This document shows positions 35,270 through 43,851 of a stretch of DNA of 64,000 nt, in pieces. The translations under genes were made by a program, and so were the position numbers. Source of the DNA: Barnesiella merdipullorum (GTDB taxonomy: Bacteria; Bacteroidota; Bacteroidia; Bacteroidales; Barnesiellaceae); the NCBI GenBank assembly GCA_019116365.1, contig DXBT01000032.1, positions 176,921-240,920 on the forward strand, written 5' to 3'. How positions within the stretch are numbered: the first letter of the stretch is position 1; each line of letters opens with the position of its first letter. Under the pieces are notes generated by a model. It was not told the DNA's origin and did not search any database. It saw only the letters and a program-made list of their open reading frames with translations.

Positions 35270-36597
35270 CCATCCATCGTGGTTTGGCCCAAATTGGCGG
35301 CTGCATCACAGAAATTGCTACCAAAACATCGCGTATCTTCATTGATATGGGAGATAATTTGCCCAGTGAAGAGGATATGTTGGATACCGACAAAAAAGAA
35401 TTTGTCCATCGGCTGTTTACAGATAATGTCAAGGTCAACGAAGCAGTGTTCTACACCCATGCTCATACCGACCATATCGGCATGATAGCATATGTCCCCG
35501 GTAATGTACCTCAATATATGAGCGAAGGTACCAGGGGACATTGTCAATTGAAATACAGTTTGCTTTCAACTCTTAATGCCTATGAGAACAAAGATTTGCA
35601 CCACTTGTGTAAGATACAGCTATCTATTCTAAAACAGGTCAAAGTAGTCAAGCTCTATCGTGAAGAGCCTGCACATACGACGGGTATGATACAACCGTGG
35701 ACTTCAAATGCCGAGAGGATAGGCGACATTACCGTGAAGGCGTATGAGGTACCCCACTCGGCACATGGCTCAATCATGCTGTTGGTAGAAGCGAATGGCA
35801 AACGTGTGCTCCATACGGGTGATTTCAAGCGCAAGGGATTGGGGGTGGACTTCAAAGAGCAAATCAAAAGGGTTGGCCAAGTGGATGTTGTGATTACAGA
35901 AGGTACTCTACTCAAGCGCAGTCAGACGATAAAAACAGAAGACGATGTTCGTCGGCAGATGGTAAAGGTGATGAAAAAACACAAATATGTGTTTGTGTTG
36001 ACCTCCTCTCTCAACATTGACCGCCTATCGTCGGTGGCTCTGGCGACTCAGGAGTGCGGCAAACCACTTACGGTATGTTCAAGCATGATGCTTCACAGTA
36101 TAAAGGGGTATATGAAGGCAATGCCCGATAAGTTTTGTAAAGATGTGAAATACTATCCGTTCAGTGATGGGATTCTCGATACTGAATCCGAAAAGATAAG
36201 GATTTTTGAAAAATGGGTTTCCAATAAGGGCTTTGTACAATGTGTCAGCATCGGGCAGTTGCAAAAAGTCAGAAAAACGCTGTCTTACTATAACCCGAAA
36301 GACTGTGCTTTGATTTACTCCATGTGGCAAGGATATTATAAAATTCCAGCACAAATGCGACTTAATCCGAAATTCCAGGAGTTTCGAAAAATGTTTGAGT
36401 ATGTGTATGATATCCATACCAGTGGACATGCCGATCCAGCTACAATAGCTGAAATATTGACGCTGCTAAATCCTACAGAGGGCATAATCGGCATACACAA
36501 GGAGTCTGACGCCTCACTCTCTACGCTGGATATTTCGGATGAGTTGAAGGCCAAGATCATGTTGGAACATCAAGGGTTGAATCAAATCACAATATAG
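35260..36597 (+). CDS. RNase J-like MBL/beta-CASP nuclease
   Basis: Metallo-beta-lactamase/beta-CASP protein of 445 residues. MBL motifs: THAHTDHIG (HxHxDH), His in VPHSAHGSIML and Asp in LHTGDFKR. The beta-CASP insertion follows: motif A in VVITEGTLLKRSQTIKTEDD, motif B in IHTSGHADPATIAEIL and terminal His in EGIIGIHKES. The order equals RNase J and CPSF73-like nucleases, but the N-terminal lid and the RNase J C-terminal domain are missing. It overlaps the PD-(D/E)XK gene by 10 bases. It is not the housekeeping RNase J, judging by divergence and context. Probably an RNA (or DNA) exo/endonuclease of an accessory two-gene module. Confidence 0.75.
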   Translation: MQITIHRGLAQIGGCITEIATKTSRIFIDMGDNLPSEEDMLDTDKKEFVHRLFTDNVKVNEAVFYTHAHTDHIGMIAYVPGNVPQYMSEGTRGHCQLKYSLLSTLNAYENKDLHHLCKIQLSILKQVKVVKLYREEPAHTTGMIQPWTSNAERIGDITVKAYEVPHSAHGSIMLLVEANGKRVLHTGDFKRKGLGVDFKEQIKRVGQVDVVITEGTLLKRSQTIKTEDDVRRQMVKVMKKHKYVFVLTSSLNIDRLSSVALATQECGKPLTVCSSMMLHSIKGYMKAMPDKFCKDVKYYPFSDGILDTESEKIRIFEKWVSNKGFVQCVSIGQLQKVRKTLSYYNPKDCALIYSMWQGYYKIPAQMRLNPKFQEFRKMFEYVYDIHTSGHADPATIAEILTLLNPTEGIIGIHKESDASLSTLDISDELKAKIMLEHQGLNQITI

Positions 36598-36673
36598 GTA
36601 CAGAATGGGGATAAACCTATACAACAAAAAGTAAATAAAATTGCATGAATCTACTATTTTGTCAACACGTTGC

Positions 36674-36703
36674 TTTGAAAGCTTAAATAAATGTCTATAT
36701 TTG
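36674..36703 (+). promoter_or_regulatory. Promoter of the hisHAFI operon
   Basis: TTTG (36674-36677), 18-base spacer, TATATTTG (36696-36703), 30 bases upstream of hisH. The 10-base interrupted palindrome CAACACGTTG abuts the -33 box. Confidence 0.7.
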
Positions 36704-36733
36704 CACACTTAAACATGACAAAATAATAGTTTT

Positions 36734-37324
36734 ATGGAGGTCGCCATTGTAAAATACAATGCAGGGAATATTTATTCGGTTGTATGTGCTCTGCGGCGGT
36801 TGGGTATCGACCCGGTAGTGAGCGATTCGCCCGAGGTGCTCTCGCGTGCCGACAAGGTGCTGTTTCCCGGAGTGGGAGAGGCTTCGTCGGCCATGGCATA
36901 TCTGCGCGAACATGGACTCGACCGGGTGATTGTCAATCTTACCCAGCCGGTGCTGGCTATCTGCATAGGGATGCAGTTGCTTTGCTCACATTCCGAGGAG
37001 GGTAATGTCGATTGCCTGGGTGTATTCGATACCCCGGTGCGACGGTTTGTCCCGCAAGAGAGAGGATTGAAAGTCCCTCACATGGGATGGAACACATTGC
37101 GCAACCTGCAAGGGCCTCTTTTCAGTGGCATTGACGAGGGTAGTTATGTCTATTTTGTGCATAGCTACTATGCTCCGGTTTCGGCCGATTGCGTGGCGGT
37201 ATGTGACTACATAAATCCGTTTTGTGCAGCCATGAACAAGAATAATTTTTATGCGACTCAGTTCCATGTCGAGAAGAGTGGAACGGTGGGCGTGCATATT
37301 CTCGAAAACTTTCTTGCCCTATGA
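36734..37324 (+). CDS. hisH: Imidazole glycerol phosphate synthase, glutaminase subunit
   Basis: Class I glutamine amidotransferase (196 residues) that feeds ammonia to HisF. Triad: Cys in LAICIGMQLLC, His and Glu in TQFHVEKSGTVG. GxG oxyanion and HMGWN motifs are present. First gene of hisH-hisA-hisF-hisIE; the stop overlaps the hisA ATG (ATGA). The other his genes (G, D, C, B) are not in this window, so the pathway is split in this genome. Confidence 0.96.
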   Translation: MEVAIVKYNAGNIYSVVCALRRLGIDPVVSDSPEVLSRADKVLFPGVGEASSAMAYLREHGLDRVIVNLTQPVLAICIGMQLLCSHSEEGNVDCLGVFDTPVRRFVPQERGLKVPHMGWNTLRNLQGPLFSGIDEGSYVYFVHSYYAPVSADCVAVCDYINPFCAAMNKNNFYATQFHVEKSGTVGVHILENFLAL

Positions 37325-38049
37325 TTCAACTTATCCCGGCCATAGATATTATCGAAGGGCGCTGTGTGCGGTTGTCGCAGGGTGATTATACCCGACAGCA
37401 AGTCTATAGTGCCAATCCGCTTGAGGTAGCCAAGGTCTTTGAAGATAACGGTTTGACTCGCCTGCATTTGGTCGATTTGGACGGCGCCAAGGCCAGTCAT
37501 GTGGTCAACTACAAGACGCTCGAACAGATTGCCGGTCACACGAGACTGATCATCGACTTCGGGGGTGGTGTGAAAAGCGACGAAGACCTGCATGTCGCCT
37601 TCGAGAGTGGAGCCCACCTGGTGACGGGTGGCAGTATTGCCGTGCGCGACCGTGACCGGTTTGTAGGATGGATAGAACGGTATGGCAAGGAGCGCATTAT
37701 CTTGGGAGCCGATGTGCGGGACGAAAAGATCTCGACCGGTGGCTGGCTCGACGATTCGGATATCGAGCTGATACCTTTTGTGCGTGATTACATGCAGACG
37801 GGCATTGAGCAGGTGATTACGACCGACATTGCCCGCGATGGCATGTTGCAAGGATGCTCCGTGGAGTTGTATCGCAAGATGCTGGCCGAGTTGCCCGGCA
37901 TTTATTTGATTGCCAGTGGCGGCGTGGGCTCGTGGAGCGATATCGAGGCGTTGCAGTCGTTGGGTGTTCCTGCCGTTATCTTGGGAAGAGCTATTTACGA
38001 GGGGCGAATCTCGCTCGACGAGATTGCCCGTTTCATCATCAATAATTGA
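37321..38049 (+). CDS. hisA: ProFAR isomerase
   Basis: TIM-barrel enzyme (242 residues) that opens the ribose ring of ProFAR in the fourth step of histidine synthesis. General acid/base Asp residues lie in LIPAIDIIEGRCVRL and TDIARDGMLQG. IDFGGGVKSDEDL and IASGGVGSW are the two phosphate-binding half-barrel loops. It starts inside the hisH stop and ends 5 bases before the hisF ATG. Confidence 0.96.
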   Translation: MIQLIPAIDIIEGRCVRLSQGDYTRQQVYSANPLEVAKVFEDNGLTRLHLVDLDGAKASHVVNYKTLEQIAGHTRLIIDFGGGVKSDEDLHVAFESGAHLVTGGSIAVRDRDRFVGWIERYGKERIILGADVRDEKISTGGWLDDSDIELIPFVRDYMQTGIEQVITTDIARDGMLQGCSVELYRKMLAELPGIYLIASGGVGSWSDIEALQSLGVPAVILGRAIYEGRISLDEIARFIINN

Positions 38050-38054
38050 AAATT

Positions 38055-38810
38055 ATGCTGGCAAAACGAATTATACCTTGCCTCGATGTGAAAGAGGGAA
38101 TGACCGTGAAGGGAACCCGTTTTGTGAACTTCAGAGAGGCTGGCGACCCGGTTGAACTGGGCGAATATTACAGTAGGCAGGGAGCCGACGAGTTGGTCTA
38201 TCTCGATATTACGGCCTCGCACGAGGGGCGTCATACCTTTACCGACTTGGTGAAACGCATTGCAGCCCGTATCGATATACCCTTTACAGTGGGAGGCGGA
38301 ATCCACTCGCTGGCCGATGTGGACAGGCTGCTGAATGCCGGAGCCGACAAGGTTTCGCTCAACTCCTCGGCCTTGAAAAATCCACAAATTATCGAAGAGG
38401 TCGCAAAAAATTTCGGTTCGCAGATATGTGTTATCGCAATAGATGCTAACTTTGAGGACGGAAAATGGATTTGTTACCTGAACGGAGGGCGGATACCGAC
38501 TCGCCGTACGCTTTTTGAATGGGCGGCCGAAGCTGCCGACCGAGGGGCCGGCGAGATCCTGTTTACCAGTATTGCCCACGACGGGACCCACGGGGGGTAT
38601 GCTTGTGACACCCTGCGTGAATTGCATCGACGGTTACCAATCCCGATAATTGCATCGGGGGGAGCCGGAACGATGGAGCACTTCAAGGAGGTCTTCTCGG
38701 TTGGCGAGGCCGATGCCGCATTGGCAGCCGGGGTATTCCATTTCGGGGAGATTACCGTCCCGGAGTTGAAACAATATTTATCGGGAGAGGGTATTCCCAT
38801 AAGAATTTGA
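38055..38810 (+). CDS. hisF: Imidazole glycerol phosphate synthase, cyclase subunit
   Basis: TIM barrel of 251 residues that forms imidazole glycerol phosphate and AICAR using ammonia from HisH. Catalytic Asp in IPCLDVKEGMTVKG and in SIAHDGTHGGY; phosphate loops VGGGIHSL and IASGGAGTMEHF. The ATG at 38055 is used; a TTG three codons upstream would touch the hisA stop but is less likely. hisIE follows after 4 bases. Confidence 0.96.
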   Translation: MLAKRIIPCLDVKEGMTVKGTRFVNFREAGDPVELGEYYSRQGADELVYLDITASHEGRHTFTDLVKRIAARIDIPFTVGGGIHSLADVDRLLNAGADKVSLNSSALKNPQIIEEVAKNFGSQICVIAIDANFEDGKWICYLNGGRIPTRRTLFEWAAEAADRGAGEILFTSIAHDGTHGGYACDTLRELHRRLPIPIIASGGAGTMEHFKEVFSVGEADAALAAGVFHFGEITVPELKQYLSGEGIPIRI

Positions 38811-38814
38811 AGAT

Positions 38815-39423
38815 ATGAACGAAGAGACGATGCAATTGGATTTCGATAAGATGGGAGGGCTGGTGCCTGCCATCATTCAAGACGACGTGACCCAAAAGGT
38901 CCTCATGCTTGGTTTCATGAACGAAGAGGCCTTGCGTAAAACCCTCGAAACGGGGCGTGTCACTTTTTTCAGCCGTACAAAAGGTCGCTTGTGGACCAAG
39001 GGGGAGGAGAGTGGGCACTTCCTGCTGGTGAAATCAGTGCAAAAAGATTGCGACAATGATACATTGCTGGTTAAGGCGACTCCTTGTGGGCCGGTGTGCC
39101 ACACGGGTGCCGATACCTGCTTTGGCGAGACCAACAGCAACGATATGGCCTTCATCACCTATCTGCAAGACTTTATCGAACGGCGCAAGACCGAGATGCC
39201 CGAAGGTTCCTATACCACTTTGCTCTTCAACTCGGGCATCAATCGTATGGCTCAAAAGGTGGGCGAGGAGGCTGTCGAGACGGTTATCGAGGCTACCAAC
39301 GGGAGCGACGACCGACTCATCTACGAGGCATCGGATTTGTTGTATCACCTCATTGTATTGCTCACCTCGAAAGGTTATCGCATAGAAGATTTAGCTCGTG
39401 AATTAAAAAAGAGGCATAAATAA
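38815..39423 (+). CDS. hisIE: Bifunctional PR-AMP cyclohydrolase/PR-ATP pyrophosphatase
   Basis: Fused enzyme for steps two and three of histidine synthesis (202 residues). The N-terminal HisI domain has LGFMNEEALRKTLETG, the substrate loop FFSRTKGRLWTKGEESG and zinc Cys/His residues in CGPVCHTGADTCFGE. The C-terminal HisE half is MazG-like: KVGEEAVETVIEATNG and LIYEASDLLYHLIVLL. Fusion is usual in Bacteroidetes. Last his gene of the operon; ftsE begins 6 bases later and may be co-transcribed. Confidence 0.95.
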   Translation: MNEETMQLDFDKMGGLVPAIIQDDVTQKVLMLGFMNEEALRKTLETGRVTFFSRTKGRLWTKGEESGHFLLVKSVQKDCDNDTLLVKATPCGPVCHTGADTCFGETNSNDMAFITYLQDFIERRKTEMPEGSYTTLLFNSGINRMAQKVGEEAVETVIEATNGSDDRLIYEASDLLYHLIVLLTSKGYRIEDLARELKKRHK

Positions 39424-39429
39424 AACATT

Positions 39430-40101
39430 ATGGAAAAGAAGTTGCTTGTCAAATATACCGATGTGCAAATTTGCCGGGAAGAGTTGACCATACTCGATCA
39501 TGTGAATTTCGAACTGTACAGCGGTGAGTTCGTCTATTTCATCGGTCGCGTGGGGAGTGGTAAAAGCTCCTTGCTGAAAACCATGTATGCCGATTTGCCC
39601 ATCAGCGAAGGCGAGGCTACGGTCCTCGATTTCGACGTGTGCCACATCCGCAACAAAGAGATACCTTTGTTGCGTCGGAAGTTGGGAATCGTTTTTCAAG
39701 ATTTTCAGTTACTTACTGACCGCTCGGTCTATGAAAACCTGGCCTTTGTATTGAAGGCTACAGGCTGGAAAGACAAAGAAGAGATTGATGCTCGGGTAGC
39801 CGAAGTGCTCGACCAGGTGGGCATGCGAAAGAAGTCGTACAAGATGCCCCACGAATTGTCGGGTGGTGAGCAGCAGCGTATTGTCATTGCCCGGGCTCTG
39901 TTGAACTCGCCCCAGATTATCCTGGCCGATGAACCTACCGGTAACCTCGATCCCCAAACCGGACAACAAATCGTATCATTGCTCCACCGCATTTGCGAGA
40001 CCGGTACAGCCGTTATCATGACTACCCATAACCTGAATCTGGTAGAGGAATTCCCCGGGCGCATCTTGAAATGCGAAGACAAGAGTCTCGTGGAAGTTTA
40101 A
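39430..40101 (+). CDS. ftsE: Cell-division ABC ATPase
   Basis: ABC ATPase of 223 residues in the FtsE/LolD family. Walker A FIGRVGSGKSSLLKTMY, Q-loop IVFQDFQLLTDRSVYENLAF (the Ser-Val-Tyr-Glu-Asn-Leu pattern is typical of FtsE), signature LSGGEQQRIVIARALL, Walker B IILADEPTGNLDP and H-loop MTTHNLN. FtsE with FtsX controls septal murein hydrolases. ftsX is not adjacent, as in many Bacteroidetes. A LolD-type lipoprotein exporter ATPase is the alternative; a LolC-like permease lies 7 kb away but is not linked. Confidence 0.85.
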   Translation: MEKKLLVKYTDVQICREELTILDHVNFELYSGEFVYFIGRVGSGKSSLLKTMYADLPISEGEATVLDFDVCHIRNKEIPLLRRKLGIVFQDFQLLTDRSVYENLAFVLKATGWKDKEEIDARVAEVLDQVGMRKKSYKMPHELSGGEQQRIVIARALLNSPQIILADEPTGNLDPQTGQQIVSLLHRICETGTAVIMTTHNLNLVEEFPGRILKCEDKSLVEV

Positions 40102-40138
40102 TTTGCCCCGAATAGTTGATAATCCGGCGGAAAAAGCC

Positions 40139-40146
40139 TATTTTTG
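40139..40146 (+). promoter_or_regulatory. -7 box TATTTTTG for lysC
   Basis: Exact TAnnTTTG, 48 bases upstream of the ATG at 40195. It argues against the upstream TTG start at 40144. Confidence 0.6.
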
Positions 40147-40194
40147 CAAAGCGATAAGTATAAATATTACATTAAAAAAACAAGTAGAATAGAA

Positions 40195-41520
40195 ATGAAA
40201 GTACTCAAATTTGGTGGAACTTCTGTTGGTAGCGCCCAATGCATGAAAGATGTTGCCAAATTAATTTGTGACGGGAATCAAAAAATCGTAGTATTGTCGG
40301 CTATGGCCGGCACAACAAATACCCTGGTTGAGATATCGGATTATCTTTATAAGAAGAATACCGACGGAGCCCGGGAAACGATTGGAAATCTTGAACGAAA
40401 GTACATCAGAGTTATCGATGAGCTGTACAGTACCGACGAATACAAGCAAAAGGCTCTCGATGTCGTGAAGGGCTGTTTCGATCATATACGCTCGTTTACC
40501 AAAGACCTGTTCACCCTGTTTGAAGAAAAGGTTATTTTGGCTCAAGGCGAGTTGATGTCAACGGCCATGATGCATAACTATCTGTTGGAGCAGGGGGTAA
40601 AATCGGTTATCATCCCGGCCCTCGACTATATGCGCACCGACAAGAACTCTGAGCCCGACAACCAGTTTATCAAAAACAAACTCACGGCACTGTTGAGCGA
40701 GAATCCCGATGCCGAAATCTATATCACCCAAGGTTATATCTGCCGTAATGCATACGGAGAGATTGACAATCTGCAACGTGGTGGCAGCGACTACTCGGCC
40801 TCATTGATTGGAGCCGCTATCGATGCCGAAGAGATACAGATATGGACCGATATAGACGGTATGCACAACAACGACCCCCGCTTTGTCGAAAATACGAAGC
40901 CGGTACGTTACCTGCAGTTCGAAGAGGCTGCCGAGTTGGCCTACTTCGGAGCCAAGATTCTGCACCCCACATGTGTGCTTCCGGCCAAGTTGAACAATAT
41001 ACCGGTGCGGTTGCTCAATACGATGCAACCCGATGCTCCCGGCACATTGATATACAACAGCCACGAAACCTCCAATGGAGAGATCAAGGCTATTGCAGCC
41101 AAAGAAAACATTACGGCCATCAAGATAAAATCGGGCCGCATGCTGTTGGCCTACGGATTCTTGCGGAAGGTTTTCGAAATATTCGAGAGTTACCAGACCT
41201 CGATAGACATGGTCACCACTTCGGAGGTAGGTGTGTCGCTGACCATCGACAATACCAAGCATCTGCAAGAAATTCTCGACGACTTGCGCAAATTCGGGAC
41301 CGTGACGGTCGATGAAGATATGGTTATCATCTGTGTGGTCGGCGACTTGGAGTGGAACCACGTAGGGTTCGAATCGGAAGCTGTCCAAGCCATGAAAGAT
41401 ATCCCGGTGCGGATGATCTCTTATGGAGGTAGCAACTACAACATTTCGTTCCTGGTTCGTCGCCAAGACAAGGTGAAAGCGTTGCGCGCTCTAAGCCAAT
41501 ATCTTTTTGAAAACAAGTAA
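40195..41520 (+). CDS. lysC: Aspartokinase (monofunctional)
   Basis: ATP-dependent kinase that starts the aspartate pathway to lysine, threonine and methionine (441 residues). The N-terminus MKVLKFGGTSVGSA is the nucleotide/phosphate site; GGSDYSASLIGAA and IWTDIDGMHNNDPR follow. The C-terminal third is a regulatory ACT pair (TAIKIKSGRML, then VVGDLEWNHVGF). No homoserine dehydrogenase domain. lysA follows after a hairpin, so this isoenzyme is probably tuned to lysine/diaminopimelate supply. The ATG at 40195 gives the standard N-terminus. Confidence 0.93.
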   Translation: MKVLKFGGTSVGSAQCMKDVAKLICDGNQKIVVLSAMAGTTNTLVEISDYLYKKNTDGARETIGNLERKYIRVIDELYSTDEYKQKALDVVKGCFDHIRSFTKDLFTLFEEKVILAQGELMSTAMMHNYLLEQGVKSVIIPALDYMRTDKNSEPDNQFIKNKLTALLSENPDAEIYITQGYICRNAYGEIDNLQRGGSDYSASLIGAAIDAEEIQIWTDIDGMHNNDPRFVENTKPVRYLQFEEAAELAYFGAKILHPTCVLPAKLNNIPVRLLNTMQPDAPGTLIYNSHETSNGEIKAIAAKENITAIKIKSGRMLLAYGFLRKVFEIFESYQTSIDMVTTSEVGVSLTIDNTKHLQEILDDLRKFGTVTVDEDMVIICVVGDLEWNHVGFESEAVQAMKDIPVRMISYGGSNYNISFLVRRQDKVKALRALSQYLFENK

Positions 41521-41532
41521 ATGAATATATCT

Positions 41533-41572
41533 GTGTCATGTAGAACTCGTTCTGCATGACACTTAATTTTTT
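41533..41572 (+). terminator. Hairpin between lysC and lysA (terminator or attenuator)
   Basis: 13-bp stem (41533-41545 with 41550-41562, one G-U), loop CTCG, then a T-rich run ending directly on the lysA ATG. It could reduce read-through into lysA. Confidence 0.65.
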
Positions 41573-42718
41573 ATGCGAAACATGTTCCCTATTACACATT
41601 TCAATCAAGTAAAAACTCCGTTTTATTATTATGATAAGACGTTGCTGAATAATACTCTGTCGATACTTACCCGTTTGGCCGAAGAACGCAACTTTGTAGT
41701 ACACTATGCCATCAAGGCCAATGCCAATCCCGAGATTTTGAAAATCATTGCAGCCTCGGGTTTAGGAGCCGACTGCGTGAGCGGTGGCGAGATACGCGCG
41801 GCTCTGGAGGCTGGATTCCCGGCCCAGAAAATCGTATTTGCCGGGGTGGGGAAGGCCGATTGGGAAATAGAGTATGCTCTCGAGAACAAGATATTCTGTT
41901 TCAATGTAGAGTCGGCCGAGGAACTGGCCGTTATCGAAGAGCTGGCCCGAAAGAAAGAGACCGTAGCTTCGGTAGCCTTGCGCCTCAATCCCAACATTGA
42001 CGCACATACACACGAGTACATTACGACTGGCCTCAGCGAAAACAAGTTTGGTATTCCTATCGAAATGCTCGACGGGGTGCTCGAACAGATGCAGGGCTAT
42101 ACGCATGTGCAACTTGTGGGATTCCATTTCCACATTGGCTCTCAAATCTTGAACATGGAGGCCTTCAGAGTATTGTGTGAGCGCATTAATCGCTTGCAGG
42201 ACGATTTGGCAAAACGACACATACAGGTGAAGCATATCAACGTAGGGGGTGGCTTGGGTGTCGATTATGACGATCCCGACAAGAATTCCATACCCGATTT
42301 CGAGAGCTACTTCAACGTATTCCGCGACACCCTCGACTTGCGGGGAGGACAACAGTTGCATTGCGAATTGGGTCGCGCCGTCGTATGCCAATGCGGTTCG
42401 CTCATTACCCGGGTGCTGTATGTGAAAAAATCGCTCAAAAAGCAGTTTGTCATTGTCGATGCCGGCATGACCGATCTCATTCGTCCGGCCTTGTACCAGG
42501 CTCATCACCATATCGAGAACATTACTTCCGAGATGAGTATGCAGCCCTACGATGTAGTGGGCCCTATTTGCGAATCGTCGGATTGCTTCGGGAAAAACGT
42601 CATGCTCAATGCCACGGGGCGCGGCGACTTAATTGCCATTCGATCGGCTGGAGCCTATGGCGAAATCATGGCTTCGCAATACAATTGCAGGCCTTTGCCC
42701 GGTTGTTTGATAGAATAA
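41573..42718 (+). CDS. lysA: Diaminopimelate decarboxylase
   Basis: PLP enzyme of the alanine-racemase fold that makes lysine from meso-diaminopimelate (381 residues). Schiff-base Lys in VHYAIKANANPEIL; GHFHIGSQ-type motif as LVGFHFHIGSQIL; glycine loop INVGGGLGVDY; active-site Cys in GPICESSDCFGKN. The start may be the second ATG at 41582 (MFPITHF), which agrees better with relatives. It sits directly after the hairpin following lysC. Carboxynorspermidine decarboxylase, a relative, is less likely next to an aspartokinase. Confidence 0.93.
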   Translation: MRNMFPITHFNQVKTPFYYYDKTLLNNTLSILTRLAEERNFVVHYAIKANANPEILKIIAASGLGADCVSGGEIRAALEAGFPAQKIVFAGVGKADWEIEYALENKIFCFNVESAEELAVIEELARKKETVASVALRLNPNIDAHTHEYITTGLSENKFGIPIEMLDGVLEQMQGYTHVQLVGFHFHIGSQILNMEAFRVLCERINRLQDDLAKRHIQVKHINVGGGLGVDYDDPDKNSIPDFESYFNVFRDTLDLRGGQQLHCELGRAVVCQCGSLITRVLYVKKSLKKQFVIVDAGMTDLIRPALYQAHHHIENITSEMSMQPYDVVGPICESSDCFGKNVMLNATGRGDLIAIRSAGAYGEIMASQYNCRPLPGCLIE

Positions 42719-42738
42719 AATATTTATTAACAATAATT

Positions 42739-42790
42739 TTTGTATTCGTATCAAGAAATATATTATTTTTGCGATTACAAAATTGTAATC
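42739..42790 (+). promoter_or_regulatory. perR promoter with PerR/Fur box
   Basis: TTTG (42739-42742), 21-base spacer, TATTTTTG (42764-42771). The palindrome GATTACAA-AA-TTGTAATC (42773-42790) covers the likely start site, and another ATTACAA follows at 42791. This fits autorepression by PerR. Confidence 0.75.
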
Positions 42791-42807
42791 ATTACAAATA
42801 AAGAAAG

Positions 42808-43227
42808 ATGAAAGAATCGGCTCAAAACAGATTACGTCGGTATAACATAAAACCCTCGGTACAACGCATGGCCGTCCTCGATTACTTGATGACGCACCAT
42901 ACGCACCCGACTGCCGACACCATATTCAATGCCTTGTATCCGTCGATCCCCACATTGTCGAAGGCGACCGTGTACAATACGCTGAATCTGTTGACCGAGC
43001 AAGGAGTCATCCAAATGATTACAATCGACGAGAAGAATGCCCGTTTCGATGCTCGGGAAACACCTCACTTGCACTTCAAGTGCAATGAATGTGGCGAGAT
43101 TTACGACTTTGACCTGCCGCCATTCCCGATGGATGCACTCAAAGACTTTGAAGTCTCAGACATCCAGTTGTATTGCAAAGGGGTGTGTCCGTCATGTAGG
43201 AAAAAGAAAAGCAACACTAACAACTAA
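42808..43227 (+). CDS. perR: Fur-family peroxide-type regulator
   Basis: Metal-dependent repressor of 139 residues. The N-terminal winged helix (QRMAVLDYLMTHHTHPTADTIF, then LSKATVYNTLNLLTEQGVI) and the metal-sensing region HLHFKCNECG...CPSCRKK hold two CxxC pairs that bind structural zinc. The subtype reads like PerR rather than Fur, and the next gene is a peroxide-scavenging rubrerythrin, which supports that. It likely represses its own operon through the palindrome at 42773-42790 until peroxide oxidises the iron-bound site. Confidence 0.88.
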   Translation: MKESAQNRLRRYNIKPSVQRMAVLDYLMTHHTHPTADTIFNALYPSIPTLSKATVYNTLNLLTEQGVIQMITIDEKNARFDARETPHLHFKCNECGEIYDFDLPPFPMDALKDFEVSDIQLYCKGVCPSCRKKKSNTNN

Positions 43228-43239
43228 AAATAACCAATC

Positions 43240-43788
43240 ATGAAAAAATTTATTTGTACTGTATGCGGTTACGTGTACGAAGGTGAAGAAGCTCCTGAAT
43301 TTTGCCCCCAATGCCACCAACCCCGTTCGAAATTCAAAGAACTGGTAGAATCGGATAAACTCGACTTTGTAACAGAACACCACATTGGCGACGGTGTCGT
43401 AGAAGATGCCGAAGTTATGGACGGTCTCAAAGCTCACTTCGCCGGCGAATGTACCGAAGTTGGTATGTATTTGGCCATGAGCCGTCAGGCCGATCGTGAA
43501 GGCTATCCCGAAATTGCCGAAGCTTTCAAACGTTACGCTTTTGAAGAGGCTGAACACGCTTCGAAATTTGCCGAATTGCTGGGTGAAGTAGTTTGGAATA
43601 CCGAAAAGAACGTAAAAGCTCGTATGGAAGCCGAGAGCGGTGCTTGCGCCGACAAGATGCGTATTGCCAAACGTGCTAAGGAACTGGGTTACGATGCTAT
43701 CCACGACACGGTTCACGAAATGGCTAAAGACGAGGCTCGTCACGGCAAAGGCTTCGAAGGTCTGTACAACCGCTATTTCAAGAAATAA
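43240..43788 (+). CDS. rbr: Reverse rubrerythrin (rubredoxin domain first)
   Basis: Peroxide reductase of 182 residues with the domain order reversed. Residues 1-about 40 are a rubredoxin domain (CTVCGYVYEG and CPQCHQPRSKF, two CxxC iron ligands). The rest is a four-helix diiron domain with ExxH ligands (AGECTEVGMYL, EEAEHASKF, DEARHGKGF). It detoxifies hydrogen peroxide using reduced rubredoxin electrons and is important for oxygen tolerance in anaerobes. It follows perR by 12 bases in one operon and ends at the terminator at 43812-43848. Confidence 0.93.
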   Translation: MKKFICTVCGYVYEGEEAPEFCPQCHQPRSKFKELVESDKLDFVTEHHIGDGVVEDAEVMDGLKAHFAGECTEVGMYLAMSRQADREGYPEIAEAFKRYAFEEAEHASKFAELLGEVVWNTEKNVKARMEAESGACADKMRIAKRAKELGYDAIHDTVHEMAKDEARHGKGFEGLYNRYFKK

Positions 43789-43811
43789 TACAATTGCCAT
43801 TAGTTTATTGA

Positions 43812-43848
43812 AAGAGGGTAGTCCCAAGTGGGGGTACCCTCTTCTTTT
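43812..43848 (+). terminator. Intrinsic terminator after rubrerythrin
   Basis: 9-bp stem AAGAGGGTA/TACCCTCTT with inner CCC/GGG pairing, then CTTTT. Confidence 0.8.
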
Positions 43849-43851
43849 GTA

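Noticed and set aside
34259..36597. Named defence system or toxin-antitoxin assignment for the nuclease pair
   Set aside because: I recognise no named system with this pair; giving one would be a guess.
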